64,000 bases of DNA from Pseudogemmatithrix spongiicola. Lineage in GTDB: Bacteria; Gemmatimonadota; Gemmatimonadetes; Gemmatimonadales; Gemmatimonadaceae. Location: the NCBI RefSeq assembly GCF_030623445.1, contig NZ_CP130613.1, forward strand, positions 1,612,001 through 1,676,000. Reading direction: 5' to 3'. The notes beneath the pieces were generated by a model that did not search any database, was not told where the DNA came from, and worked only from the letters and a program-made list of their open reading frames with translations. Both the position numbers and the translations under genes were made by a program. This document shows positions 21,912 to 30,629 of this stretch, one piece after another (the first letter of the stretch is position 1; each line of letters begins with the position of its first letter).

Positions 21912-21960
21912 AGCTTCAATCTAAGCGAATCCCAAGGACGGGCGCGCGGTTCGCGCGGGC

Positions 21961-22821
21961 CTACCGCCCCGCCTGCGCCGACGGCAGGAACGCCAACTTT
22001 CCCTTCGGAACGCGTCCGGCGAGTTCCAGGCGTCGCAGGAACTCCGTCAGCCCTTCGAGGTCAGGCATCGTCAGCCGCCAGTCGAGACCCGCGAAGTACT
22101 CCCGGCACTCCCGGAGGCTCACGCCGGTGTTGCGGCTGGCCTGCGCTGAAAGCTCGTCCAAGTGCTGCAAGCCCCAGTCGCGGGAGCGGATGAGCGCCGC
22201 GTGAACCTTGAGGGAGTCTTCCACCGGCGTGTTGCGCTGCGCTACCCACACGGCAAACACGAACGGCAGCCCCGTCCAGCGCTTCCATTCGGCGCCGAGG
22301 TCGTACACGTAGGGGTAGCTGCGTCCATGCCCCTGCGCGACGGGGTGGTCGGCACTCTGGAGCATAAGGGCGGCGTCGCCGATCACGAGCCGCGCGGCGA
22401 TGTCGTCGCTGGCCTGCGCCGCCACGGCATCGGCCTCCGCGTTGCCCGGCACGAACTCCGGCGCGGCCTTCCACACATGCTCGAACAGCAGCTCCAGCAG
22501 GTGCACCGAGGTCATCGACGACCGGCTCACCAGCACGCGCTGCCCCCCGAGCTCCTCGGCCGGCACGTTCGAGAACAGCATCACGCTGCGCACCGGGCCG
22601 TCGCAGGAAATGGCCAGTTCGGGCAGGAGCAGGTAGCGTTCGCTGTCGCGGGCATATTCGACGGCCGAGACCACGCTCACGTCGAGCGCGCCCTGAGCCA
22701 TCATGCGGTTGAGCGTCGTCGGCACCCCATCGATGAGCGTGGCGTCGAGCGGCACGAGGCCGCGGTCGACGCCACCGTAGACCGGATAGCAGTTGATGTA
22801 CGGGATGCGGCCGACACGCAT
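21961..22821 (-). CDS. mqnA: Chorismate dehydratase (menaquinone synthesis)
   Basis: The 286-residue periplasmic-binding-protein-like enzyme begins RVGRIPYINCYPVYGGVDRG, the MqnA signature, and contains LPELAISCDGPVRSVMLFS and LVIGDAALM. MqnA removes water from chorismate to give 3-enolpyruvylbenzoate, the first futalosine-pathway step. ATG 22821 shares its A with the mqnE stop (TGATG), so the two are translationally coupled. The long frame extending upstream is the shadow of mqnE. MqnB and MqnD are not in the window. Confidence 0.94.
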   Translation of the reverse strand: MRVGRIPYINCYPVYGGVDRGLVPLDATLIDGVPTTLNRMMAQGALDVSVVSAVEYARDSERYLLLPELAISCDGPVRSVMLFSNVPAEELGGQRVLVSRSSMTSVHLLELLFEHVWKAAPEFVPGNAEADAVAAQASDDIAARLVIGDAALMLQSADHPVAQGHGRSYPYVYDLGAEWKRWTGLPFVFAVWVAQRNTPVEDSLKVHAALIRSRDWGLQHLDELSAQASRNTGVSLRECREYFAGLDWRLTMPDLEGLTEFLRRLELAGRVPKGKLAFLPSAQAGR

Positions 22822-23990
22822 CAGGCGGCCTTGTCGCCCGTGGTCGGCGTCTCGTCGAACTCGCGCACGACCTTGTAGAAGCTGTCCCGCTCCTTCGGGA
22901 TCTTGCCCGCCCCGCGGATCAGCTTCAGCAGCGCCTCGAGCGTCATGCCCTGCGGCGTCTGCGCGCCCACCGCGTGATAGATCTTCTCGCGCACCACCGT
23001 GCCCTCGAGGTCGTTCACGCCGTAGTGCAGCGCGATCTGGCTCAGGAACGGCGACACCATGATCCAGTGGCTCTTGATGTGCTCGACGTTGTCGAGGAAG
23101 AGCCGGCCGATGGCGAGGTTCTTGAGGTCGTCGGTGCCGCTGGTCGCGATACCCGTGCGGCCAAGCTTCTTGCCGAGTTCGTTGTCGTCCGGGTGGTAGG
23201 CGAGCGGGATGTAGGCCAGGAAGCCGCCCGTCTCGTCCTGCAGGTCGCGCAGCATCTGCAGGTGCTCCATGCGGTCCGCATACGTCTCGACGTGCCCGTA
23301 CAGCATGGTCGTGTTGGTGCGGATGCCGAGCTTGTGCGCGGTGCGATGCACGCCCACGTAGTCGCCGGCGCCGAGCTTCTTGCGGGCGATCTCTTCGCGG
23401 ACGGCAGCCGAGAAGGTCTCGGCGCCGCCGCCGGGCATCGTATCGAGGCCGGCCTCGCGCAGGGCGGTGAGCACTTCCTCCCAGGACTTCTTCTCGATGC
23501 GCGCGATGTGCGCGATCTCGACGGCCGTGAGCGCCTTGATGTGCACGTGGGGCAGCTCGGCCTTGATGGCCCGGAACATGTTCGTGTAGTACTCGAGCCC
23601 GGCCTGCATGTCCAAGCCGCCCACGATGTGGAACTCGCGGGTCATCGAGTCCTTGGCCTGCCGCGCTTCGGCCATGATCTGGTCGAGCGTATAGCGGTAC
23701 GCGCCATCTTCCTTCGGCAGGCGCGCATAGCCGCAGAACACACAAGTGGTGCGCAGCGTGCAGATGTTCGTCGGATTGATGTGCTGGTTCGACGCGAAGG
23801 TGACCACGTCGCCATGCTTGGCGCGGTTCACCGCGTCGGCGAGCGCGCCGATGCCCGTGAGGTCGCGCGATTCGAACATCGCGACGCCGTCGGCCTGCGT
23901 GAGCCGCTCGCCCTTCCCTACCTTCTCCGCAATCCGGCGCACCACCGGATCGGTGATGCGCTCGATCGGAATCGTCAGCGCACCAGGCAT
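22821..23990 (-). CDS. mqnE: Aminofutalosine synthase (menaquinone synthesis), CX5CX2C type
   Basis: The 389-residue radical SAM enzyme has family blocks THINPTN-like QHINPTNIC, FHIVGGLDMQAGLEYY, GLDTMPGGGAETFS, TTMLYGHVET and LAYHPDDNELG. It joins 3-enolpyruvylbenzoate with the adenosyl moiety of SAM to give aminofutalosine. The cluster ligands are Cys77, Cys83 and Cys86, spaced CX5CX2C in place of the usual CX3CX2C; I checked this codon by codon. It follows fabF by 7 bp and is coupled to mqnA. The neighbours leave little doubt about the pathway, although the MqnC/MqnE distinction rests on sequence blocks. Confidence 0.92.
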   Translation of the reverse strand: MPGALTIPIERITDPVVRRIAEKVGKGERLTQADGVAMFESRDLTGIGALADAVNRAKHGDVVTFASNQHINPTNICTLRTTCVFCGYARLPKEDGAYRYTLDQIMAEARQAKDSMTREFHIVGGLDMQAGLEYYTNMFRAIKAELPHVHIKALTAVEIAHIARIEKKSWEEVLTALREAGLDTMPGGGAETFSAAVREEIARKKLGAGDYVGVHRTAHKLGIRTNTTMLYGHVETYADRMEHLQMLRDLQDETGGFLAYIPLAYHPDDNELGKKLGRTGIATSGTDDLKNLAIGRLFLDNVEHIKSHWIMVSPFLSQIALHYGVNDLEGTVVREKIYHAVGAQTPQGMTLEALLKLIRGAGKIPKERDSFYKVVREFDETPTTGDKAA

Positions 23991-23997
23991 GGGTCGC

Positions 23998-25248
23998 TTA
24001 CTCCGTGTATCGCTTGAGAGCGATTGAGACGTTGTGGCCGCCGAAGCCCGACGAGTTGCTCAGCGCGGCGTGTACCTCGCGCGCCACCGGCGTGTTCGGC
24101 GTGATGTCCAGGTCGCACTCGGGATCGGGCGTCTGGTAGTTGATGGTCGGTGGGATGATGCCGTGCACCATCGCCATCGTCGTGAAGATGGCCTCCACCG
24201 AACCGGCCGCGCCCAGCATGTGGCCCGTCGAGGACTTCGTGGACGACACGTTCAGGGCCGTCGCGTGCGCGCCGAAGACCTTCTTGATGGCGCGGATCTC
24301 GTTCGGGTCGTTGAGCGGCGTCGACGTGCCGTGGGCGTTGATGTACTGCACGTCCTCGGGATGCAGGCCGCCATCCTCGAGGGCGCGCGTCATCGCCCGC
24401 TGCAGGCCCTCGTGGTCGTCCGGCTGGCCGGTGAGGTGGTAGGCGTCGCCCGTCGCGCCGTAGCCGACGATCTCGGCGAGGATGCGCGCGCCGCGCTTTT
24501 GCGCATGCGAGAGCTCCTCGAGCACGACGATGCCCGCGCCCTCGCCGAGCACGAAGCCGTCGCGGGTCGCATCGAAGGGGCGCGACGCCGTCGCCGGCGA
24601 GTCGTTGCGGGTGGAGTGCGCCTGCATGTTGCCGAAGCCGCCGATCGACATCGGCGTGACCGCCGCCTCGGACCCGCCGGCGATCATCACGTCAGCGTCG
24701 CCGTAGGCGATCATGCGGAACGCGTCGCCGATGGCGTGTGCGCTGGTGGCGCAGGCCGACTGCACGGCGTAGTTGGGCCCCTTGGCCTGGAAGCGCATGG
24801 ACACCACGCCCGCCGCGATGTCGCCGATGAACATCGGGACGAAGAACGGCGAGATGCGGTTCGGACCGTGCGTCAGGTACACCTTGAGCTGGTCCTCGAA
24901 GGTGGCGATGCCGCCGATGCCGGAGCCGATCACGACACCCGTGCGGTAGGGATCGAAGCCACCGGAGGCGAGACCTGCATCCGTCATGGCCTGCACGGAC
25001 GCCGCCATCGCATACTGCGTGTAGAGGTCGGACCGCTTCACTTCCTTGCGGTCCATGTACAGCGCCGGGTCGAAGCCCTTGGTCTCACAGGCGAACTTCA
25101 CCTTGAAGTCCGTCGTGTCGAACCGCGTGATCGGCGCACCGCCGGACTTGCCGGCCAGCAGGCTCTCCCACGTGGTCTTCAGGTCGTTGCCCACGGAGGT
25201 GACGACACCCGCCCCCGTGATGACGACCCGGCGCTTGCCGCCCGCCAT
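23998..25248 (-). CDS. fabF: 3-oxoacyl-ACP synthase II
   Basis: The 416-residue thiolase-fold enzyme has nucleophile Cys166 (AVQSACATSAHAIGD) and the two catalytic histidines in NAHGTSTPLND and STKSSTGHMLGAAGS. It elongates acyl-ACP with malonyl-ACP in type II fatty acid synthesis. Its C-terminus (NSSGFGGHNVSIALKRY) is complete. The start is ATG 25248, 2 bp after the acpP stop, the classic acpP-fabF arrangement. Length matches FabF (about 412). Confidence 0.97.
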   Translation of the reverse strand: MAGGKRRVVITGAGVVTSVGNDLKTTWESLLAGKSGGAPITRFDTTDFKVKFACETKGFDPALYMDRKEVKRSDLYTQYAMAASVQAMTDAGLASGGFDPYRTGVVIGSGIGGIATFEDQLKVYLTHGPNRISPFFVPMFIGDIAAGVVSMRFQAKGPNYAVQSACATSAHAIGDAFRMIAYGDADVMIAGGSEAAVTPMSIGGFGNMQAHSTRNDSPATASRPFDATRDGFVLGEGAGIVVLEELSHAQKRGARILAEIVGYGATGDAYHLTGQPDDHEGLQRAMTRALEDGGLHPEDVQYINAHGTSTPLNDPNEIRAIKKVFGAHATALNVSSTKSSTGHMLGAAGSVEAIFTTMAMVHGIIPPTINYQTPDPECDLDITPNTPVAREVHAALSNSSGFGGHNVSIALKRYTE

Positions 25249-25250
25249 GC

Positions 25251-25487
25251 TTAGCCGAGCTTCCCGTTCAGGTACGTGATCGCGTCACCGACGGTGCGGA
25301 GCTTCTCGGCGTCCTCGTCGGGGATGTCGATGTTGAACTCCTTCTCGAACTCCATGACGAGCTCGACGATGTCGAGCGAGTCGGCACCGAGATCTTCGAT
25401 GAAGCTCGCGCCGTCGGTGAGCTTCTCGCGCTCGACGCCGAGCTCCTTCTCGATGATGTCCTTGACCTTCGCGGAATGGTCGGCCAT
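25251..25487 (-). CDS. acpP: Acyl carrier protein
   Basis: The 78-residue, strongly acidic helical protein carries Ser37 in [15 protein letters not shown], the phosphopantetheine attachment site. It shuttles acyl chains for FabD, FabF, FabG, FabH and PlsX, all encoded beside it. The start is ATG 25487 and the length matches the family. It sits 67 bp after fabG and 2 bp before fabF. Confidence 0.98.
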   Translation of the reverse strand: MADHSAKVKDIIEKELGVEREKLTDGASFIEDLGADSLDIVELVMEFEKEFNIDIPDEDAEKLRTVGDAITYLNGKLG

Positions 25488-25554
25488 TGGGGGTCTAGCT
25501 CCAGAGGGGTGGGCTGTGTGAACTATCGGGAAATATAGCGGGACGTTCCCGCGC

Positions 25555-26292
25555 TTACATCACCATCCCGCCATCCACGGTCAGGACCTGCCCCGTGATG
25601 TAGGCGGCGTGGTCGGACGCCAGGAAGGCCACCGCGCCCGCGATGTCCTCCGGCGAGCCGAAACGATCGAGCGGAATCTGCGCGGACAGCTTGGCGATCG
25701 CGTCCGGCGTCATCGCGTCGGTCATGTCGGTCTTGATGAAGCCCGGCGCCACGACGTTGCAGAGCACGTTGCGGCTCGCGAGCTCCTTGGCGACGCTCTT
25801 GCTGAGGCCGATCAAGCCGGCCTTGCTCGCCGCGTAGTTGGCCTGCCCGGCGTTGCCGATCAATCCCACCACACTGGCGATGTTGATGATGCGGCCCCAG
25901 CGCTTCTTCATCATCCCGCGCTGCGCCGCGCGGATCGCGATGAAGGCCGAGCGCAGGTTGGTCTCGAGCACCGCGTTCCAGTCCTCGTCCTTCATCCGCA
26001 GCATCAGGTTGTCCTTCGTGATGCCGGCGTTGTTGACGAGGATGTCGCAGCCCCCGAGCGCCTTCTCCACCGCCTCGACCAACGCCGTCACCTGCGCCGG
26101 ATCGCCGATGTCGCAGGCGAAGCCCTTGGCGCCGCCGCCGATCTCCGCGGCAACGGCATCCGCCTTGGCCTGGTCCCGCCCCACGATGGCGACCGTCGCG
26201 CCGCACTCGGCGAGCCGGCCGGCAATCGCACGGCCGATGCCGCGCGTGGAACCCGTGACGAGGGCGACCTTGCCCGTGAGATCGATGCGCAT
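25555..26292 (-). CDS. fabG: 3-oxoacyl-ACP reductase
   Basis: The 245-residue short-chain dehydrogenase has NADPH motif TGSTRGIG at about 14-21, NNAG in [11 protein letters not shown], and the Ser-Tyr-Lys set in [10 protein letters not shown] and NYAASKAG. It reduces 3-oxoacyl-ACP in each fatty-acid elongation cycle. The C-terminal [14 protein letters not shown] is the standard FabG ending. It lies 31 bp after fabD and starts with ATG 26292. Context within fabH-D-G-acpP-fabF makes the assignment firm among many SDR paralogues. Confidence 0.96.
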   Translation of the reverse strand: MRIDLTGKVALVTGSTRGIGRAIAGRLAECGATVAIVGRDQAKADAVAAEIGGGAKGFACDIGDPAQVTALVEAVEKALGGCDILVNNAGITKDNLMLRMKDEDWNAVLETNLRSAFIAIRAAQRGMMKKRWGRIINIASVVGLIGNAGQANYAASKAGLIGLSKSVAKELASRNVLCNVVAPGFIKTDMTDAMTPDAIAKLSAQIPLDRFGSPEDIAGAVAFLASDHAAYITGQVLTVDGGMVM

Positions 26293-26323
26293 GTGACGAG
26301 GGGCTGGAGACGTGAGACGCGCG

Positions 26324-27247
26324 CTACAGCTTGAGCAGCGCTTCGACTTCGGCCACGGTACCGCAGGTCATCGTCGTGCAGCCCGGCGCGAGGCGCTTCA
26401 CGAGGCCGCTGAGCACGGCGCCGGGTCCCATCTCGACGAACGCGGTGCCCGGGAACCGCGCGGCGAGATTCCGCACCACTTCCACCCAGCGCACCGGGCT
26501 GGTCAGCTGCTGGTGCAACAGCGACTTCGCCGTCGCCGCATCGCCCACCGCCTCGGCGGTGACGTTGCTCCAGATGGGCCACGAGGGATCGCGCCAGCGC
26601 GCGGCGTCGAGCGCCTGCTGGAGCCCCGCGGCGGCCGGCTGCATCAGCGGGGAGTGGAAGGCGCCGCTCACCGGAAGGCGCAGCGCGCGCTTCGCGCCCG
26701 CGGCCTTGGCGAGCTCCATCGCCTGCTCCACCGCGGCGACCTCACCGGAAATCACGATCTGTTCGGTGGCGTTGTAGTTCGCCGGCACCACGACGCCCCG
26801 CGCCGAGGCCTCGCTGCAGATCTCTTCGATGGTCCGCGACATCTCGCCAAGGATGGCGGCCATCGCGCCCGGGACCTGGACTCCCGTTTCGTACATCAGC
26901 TCGCCCCGGCGTCGCACCAGCTTGAGTGCGTCCTCGAGCGACAGCGCGCCTGCGGTGTGATACGCCGAGAACTCGCCAAGCGAGTGGCCGGCGGCTCCCT
27001 GCACCTTCGCCGCGACGTGGTCCTTGACCACGGCCCACACCGCCGCACCGTGCGCGAGCAGCGCCGGCTGGGCGTTGTGCGTGAGCGTGAGCTCCTCTGC
27101 CGGCCCCTCGAAGCACAGCGTGCTCAGCGGAGCGCCCAAGGCGGCATCGGCGCGGGCGAACACGTCCCGCGCCGCCGGGAAGGCCTCCGCGAGGTCCTTC
27201 GCCATGCCCGGCTTCTGCGAACCCTGCCCCGGGAAGAGGAGGATCAT
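26324..27247 (-). CDS. fabD: Malonyl-CoA:ACP transacylase
   Basis: The 307-residue protein begins ILLFPGQGSQKPGM and has the nucleophile Ser89 in AAGHSLGEFSAYH, with the partner His in SGAFHSPLM. It loads malonyl groups onto ACP. ATG 27247 shares one base with the fabH stop (TGATG); the long frame further upstream is the fabH shadow. Length fits FabD (about 310). Confidence 0.97.
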   Translation of the reverse strand: MILLFPGQGSQKPGMAKDLAEAFPAARDVFARADAALGAPLSTLCFEGPAEELTLTHNAQPALLAHGAAVWAVVKDHVAAKVQGAAGHSLGEFSAYHTAGALSLEDALKLVRRRGELMYETGVQVPGAMAAILGEMSRTIEEICSEASARGVVVPANYNATEQIVISGEVAAVEQAMELAKAAGAKRALRLPVSGAFHSPLMQPAAAGLQQALDAARWRDPSWPIWSNVTAEAVGDAATAKSLLHQQLTSPVRWVEVVRNLAARFPGTAFVEMGPGAVLSGLVKRLAPGCTTMTCGTVAEVEALLKL

Positions 27248-28236
27248 CAGAACCGCACCACCATCGAGCCCCAGGTGAAGCCGGCGCCGAAGGCCACGAA
27301 CATCACGGTCGTGCCCTCCTTCACGATGCCGGCCTTCTGCGCCTCGCTGAGCGCGATCGGAATCGATGCCGCCGAGGTGTTGCCGTACTTCTCGACGTTC
27401 ACGAACACCTTCTCCATCGGGATGCCGGCGTGCTTGGCCGTGGCCTCGATGATGCGGATGTTCGCCTGGTGCGGAATCAGCACGTCGATGTCGGCGGCCG
27501 AGAGCTTCGCGCCATCGAGCGCGCGGTCCGCCGCGTCGGCCATCGACCGCACGGCGTTCTTGAACACCTCGCGCCCGGCCATCTGGATGTAATGCGAGCC
27601 CTCGAGGATGATCTCCGGCGTCACGGGTGCGTTGCCCGCGCCCTTGGGGCGATGCAGCAGGTCGGCCAGCGTGCCGTCCGAGCGCATGTAGGCCGAGAGG
27701 ATGCCCCGCTGCTTCGTGGCCTTCTTCACGACCGTCGCGCCGGCGCCGTCGCCGAACAGCACGCAGGTGTTGCGGTCCTTCCAGTTCACGATGCGGCTCA
27801 GGACTTCGCCGCCGATCACGAGGATCGTCTCGTAGCTGCCGGTCGCGATCAGCCCCTCGGCGATCTGCGAGCCGTAGAGCCAGCCGGAGCAGGCGGCGTC
27901 GATGTCGAAGGCCACGGCGCGGGTCGCGCCGAGGGCGGCCTGCACTTCCACGGCGGTGCTGGGCAGCAGCCGGTCCGGCGAGGCGGTGCCGAGGATGATC
28001 GCGTCGAGTTCGGCGGCGGTGACCCCCGCGGCGGCCATCGCGTCCCGGGCGGCCTGGGTGCACAGTGATGTGAGGTTCTCACCCTCGCCCGCGATGTAGC
28101 GCTGCCCGATGCCCGTGCGCTCGCGGATCCACTCGTCCGACGTGTCGATGCCGATCGACGCGAAGTCGTGGTTCGTGAAGACGCGCTTCGGCACCGCGTG
28201 TGCCGTGGCGGTGAGCATCGCGAACGGCCGCTTCAT
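27247..28236 (-). CDS. fabH: 3-oxoacyl-ACP synthase III
   Basis: The 329-residue thiolase-fold enzyme has nucleophile Cys116 (DIDAACSGWLYG), the His in LIPHQANIRII and the Asn in KYGNTSAASIPIAL. It starts fatty acid synthesis by condensing an acyl-CoA primer with malonyl-ACP. Its N-terminus (AMLTATAHAVPKRVFTNHDF) is typical. It overlaps plsX by 4 bp. Whether it prefers acetyl or branched primers cannot be told by eye. Confidence 0.97.
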   Translation of the reverse strand: MKRPFAMLTATAHAVPKRVFTNHDFASIGIDTSDEWIRERTGIGQRYIAGEGENLTSLCTQAARDAMAAAGVTAAELDAIILGTASPDRLLPSTAVEVQAALGATRAVAFDIDAACSGWLYGSQIAEGLIATGSYETILVIGGEVLSRIVNWKDRNTCVLFGDGAGATVVKKATKQRGILSAYMRSDGTLADLLHRPKGAGNAPVTPEIILEGSHYIQMAGREVFKNAVRSMADAADRALDGAKLSAADIDVLIPHQANIRIIEATAKHAGIPMEKVFVNVEKYGNTSAASIPIALSEAQKAGIVKEGTTVMFVAFGAGFTWGSMVVRF

Positions 28237-29234
28237 GCGTGCACCTTCTCGCCGATGTGGCGGCTCATGCCGCTCTCGACGGCGCGCAGGCCGGCCTTGA
28301 TGCCGTTCTTGATGGCCTCAGGGCTGGACTTGCCGTGGCAGATGATGCTCACGCCCTTCACGCCGAGCAGCGGGGCGCCGCCGTACTTGGCGTAATCGAG
28401 GCCGCTCAGCGCCTGGCCGAGGGTCTCCTTCGAGACCCCCGCCTTCAGCATCAGGCCGCCGAAGAGCTTGGGGACGGCCTCGTAGAACTTGAGCAGCACG
28501 TTGCCGGTGAAGCCGTCGCAGACCACGACGTCGATGGGGCCGCGATCGCAGGCGCCCATCGCCACGTCACGTCCCTCGACGTTGCCGATGAAGTTCAGGC
28601 CGCTCTTGAGCAGCAGCTGATGCGCCTCCTTCACCGCGGCATTGCCCTTCTCGGCTTCCTCACCGACCGACAGCAGGCCGATGGCCGGATTCGGCCGGCC
28701 GAGGATGTCCTTGGCGTAGACGTGGCCGAGCTGCGCGAAGTTCACGAGCTCCTGGGCGGAGCAGTCCACGTTGGCGCCGGAGTCGAGCACGACCACCGGC
28801 TGCGTCGCCGTGGGGAACACGGTGCCGATGGCCGGCCGCTGCAGCCCCTCGTGCAGGCGCAGCACGAACACCGACGCGGCCATCTGCGCGCCGGTGTTGC
28901 CGGCGGACACGAACGCATCGGACTTGCCCTCGGCCTGCAGCTTGAGGCCGACGCCCATCGAGGAGTTCGGCTTGCCGCGGATGGCCACGGAGGGCTTGTC
29001 CGTCATGAGGATGACGTCCGGCGCGTCGATGATCTCGAAATGCGCGGCGGCCGCCTGGGCCTCAGGCCCGGCGGCAGCAAGCTGCTTCGCGAGTTCCTCA
29101 CGGATGACCGCCTGCTGCCCAACGAGCTGCAGCGTGTGGTCAGGGCCCAGTTCGGTTGCGGCCAGCAGGGCCGCCGCAATCGGGGCATGGGGCGCGTGAT
29201 CGCCCCCCATCGCGTCCAGCGCGATGCGAGCCAT
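28233..29234 (-). CDS. plsX: Phosphate acyltransferase PlsX
   Basis: The 333-residue protein begins RIALDAMGGDHAP, the PlsX signature, and contains DSGANVDCSAQELVNFAQLG and VVCDGFTGNVLLKFYEA. It makes acyl-phosphate from acyl-ACP, linking fatty acid synthesis to phospholipid formation with PlsY (not in this window). It sits 2 bp after rpmF and overlaps fabH by 4 bp, the very common rpmF-plsX-fabH order. Confidence 0.97.
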   Translation of the reverse strand: MARIALDAMGGDHAPHAPIAAALLAATELGPDHTLQLVGQQAVIREELAKQLAAAGPEAQAAAAHFEIIDAPDVILMTDKPSVAIRGKPNSSMGVGLKLQAEGKSDAFVSAGNTGAQMAASVFVLRLHEGLQRPAIGTVFPTATQPVVVLDSGANVDCSAQELVNFAQLGHVYAKDILGRPNPAIGLLSVGEEAEKGNAAVKEAHQLLLKSGLNFIGNVEGRDVAMGACDRGPIDVVVCDGFTGNVLLKFYEAVPKLFGGLMLKAGVSKETLGQALSGLDYAKYGGAPLLGVKGVSIICHGKSSPEAIKNGIKAGLRAVESGMSRHIGEKVHA

Positions 29235-29236
29235 AG

Positions 29237-29419
29237 TTAGGCGTCGCGCGCCGCAACCCGCTGTTCACCCGCGTAGAACCCGCACTCCTCGCACACATGG
29301 TGCGGGCGCTTCATGGCGCCGCACTTCGGGCAGGCCTGGATGTTGATCTTCGGCGCCACCTTGTGGGTGTTGCGCGCGCGCTTCTTGCGCTTGGAGGTAC
29401 GGCGCTTCGGGACGGCCAT
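29237..29419 (-). CDS. rpmF: 50S ribosomal protein L32
   Basis: The 60-residue basic protein begins AVPKRRTSKRKKRARNTH. It has a zinc ribbon with CPKCG and CEECG pairs, the C+ form of L32. It is part of the large ribosomal subunit. The gene lies between yceD and plsX, the usual position, linking ribosome and lipid production. Confidence 0.98.
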   Translation of the reverse strand: MAVPKRRTSKRKKRARNTHKVAPKINIQACPKCGAMKRPHHVCEECGFYAGEQRVAARDA

Positions 29420-29462
29420 CGGAGTCTCGGTCTACGGAGTGAGTGAAACGGTAGTTCGGGAA

Positions 29463-29936
29463 TCAGCCCTGCGTGACTGCCGGTGAGCAGGCGCAGGGTC
29501 CAGCATTGAGGTCCGCCCCGCACGATGCGCAGAGTCCCTTGCAGTCGGGACGGCACAGCGGCAGGCCGGAGGCGTCGAGCAACCACTGCTCGCGGATCGC
29601 GGGCCGGAGGTCCAACGCCATCCCGCCCTCAGCGAGCGGGTAGACATCGGGTTCGTCCGCGTTCTCGTCGTCCGCGTCGGCGAAGATCAGGTGGGCTTCG
29701 TTCTGCACCACCGACTCCACCGGCGTCAGGCAGCGACGGCATTCGCCAGCCGCGGTTCCGTGGAACCCGCCGGAGAAATAGAACCGTCCCGCTCCCGCCC
29801 CGCTGAGACGGCCGGTGACCCGGACCGCACCCAACGGACGGACGTCGCCCTCCATCCACACCGGATCGTCGGCGGCGAGGTCACCTTCGACCTGCACGGC
29901 CCCCTGCGAAATGGTGCGGATGGGGAACGAAAGCAT
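29463..29936 (-). CDS. YceD/DUF177 family protein (23S rRNA accumulation protein)
   Basis: The 157-residue protein starts at ATG 29936 (MLSFPIRTI; ATG 29942 is equally possible). It shows the family centre AGECRRCLTPVESVV and a Cys-rich tail, PDCKGLCASCGADLNAGPC. YceD-type proteins precede rpmF in many genomes and are linked to 23S rRNA maturation or L32 expression. It is the first gene of the fab/mqn run; an AT-containing 60-base spacer upstream could hold its promoter, though I saw no clear boxes. Confidence 0.88.
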   Translation of the reverse strand: MLSFPIRTISQGAVQVEGDLAADDPVWMEGDVRPLGAVRVTGRLSGAGAGRFYFSGGFHGTAAGECRRCLTPVESVVQNEAHLIFADADDENADEPDVYPLAEGGMALDLRPAIREQWLLDASGLPLCRPDCKGLCASCGADLNAGPCACSPAVTQG

Positions 29937-30012
29937 AGCCAAGTAAACTAATCGCCCGCCGACGGCTAGGTCAAGCGGGTAACTTGGCGTGGGAAAAGGA
30001 CTTGAACGGACA

Positions 30013-30052
30013 ACGGGAGCCTCGGGACTCGCTGCGCCCCTGAGGCTCCCGT
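30013..30052 (-). terminator. Stem-loop downstream of ndk
   Basis: A perfect 11-bp stem (ACGGGAGCCTC with GAGGCTCCCGT), extendable by three more pairs, lies 17 bases past the ndk stop. The T-rich stretch (CCTTTTCCC) comes only about a dozen bases after the stem, so it is a probable but not textbook terminator. Confidence 0.6.
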
Positions 30053-30068
30053 CTCGCCCCGCCGGACC

Positions 30069-30488
30069 TTAGATGGTGTCCGCTTCGGCAAAGAAGAAGC
30101 GGCTCTCCCGCACCGCATTCTCGTCGGAGTCCGAGGCGTGGATCGCGTTCTTGCCCTTGGACTCTGCATAGAGCTTGCGCACGGTGCCCGCCGCGGCCTC
30201 CGCCGGGTCCGTGGCGCCGATGGCGTCACGCAGCGCGTGCACAGCGTTGTCCTTCACGAGGACGAACGGCATGCAGGGGGCCGAGCTCATGAAGTCGACG
30301 AGCTCGCCGAAGAACGGGCGGCCGCGGTGCACCGCGTAGAACTCCTCGGCCTGCTTCTTGGACATATGCACCACGCGGGCAGCCTTGAGCGTGAAGCCCT
30401 GGGACTCGAGGTGGGCGATGATCTTGCCGGCCTTGCCCGTGTTGAAGGCGTCCGGCTTGATGATGGAGAACGTGTAGTTGAGGGCCAT
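30069..30488 (-). CDS. ndk: Nucleoside diphosphate kinase
   Basis: The 139-residue protein begins LNYTFSIIKPDAF and has the phospho-accepting His117 in KNAIHASDSDENA, both diagnostic. It balances NTP and dNTP pools using ATP. ATG 30488 was chosen since the upstream extension lacks family similarity and 139 residues is the normal length. It appears monocistronic, bounded by hairpin elements on both sides. Confidence 0.98.
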   Translation of the reverse strand: MALNYTFSIIKPDAFNTGKAGKIIAHLESQGFTLKAARVVHMSKKQAEEFYAVHRGRPFFGELVDFMSSAPCMPFVLVKDNAVHALRDAIGATDPAEAAAGTVRKLYAESKGKNAIHASDSDENAVRESRFFFAEADTI

Positions 30489-30530
30489 TGATGGCTCAGA
30501 TGTGCAAGAGGTTAGGAACTGCCACTGATT

Positions 30531-30617
30531 TGCCACGGAGGCACAGCGGCACGGAGGATTGCGCGACGCGACCGAGGATTACGTCGCAGCCCTCTGTGTC
30601 TCTGTGCCTCTGTGGCA
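30531..30617. repeat. Long imperfect inverted repeat between sucD and ndk
   Basis: The outer arms at 30531-30546 and 30602-30617 match over 16 bases with one mismatch. The next 11 bases inward pair with mostly G-T wobbles (for example CGGCACGGAGG against CCTCTGTGTCT). The loop is about 33 bases. It lies 13 bases after the sucD stop and may end the sucCD transcript or shield its 3' end. The CTGTGCCTCTGTGGC wording resembles intergenic repeats found in several environmental phyla. Confidence 0.65.
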
Positions 30618-30629
30618 AGGTTGTTCACC

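Noticed and set aside
21943-21957. CGCGCG-GTT-CGCGCG hairpin after mqnA as terminator
   Set aside because: Short GC-only stem without a T-run, lying between two co-directional pathway genes; it more likely reflects GC-rich sequence.
29985-30055. tRNA-like wording (GGACTTGAAC) next to a stem-loop
   Set aside because: The T-arm does not pair and no acceptor or anticodon arm can be drawn; it is better read as the ndk terminator region.
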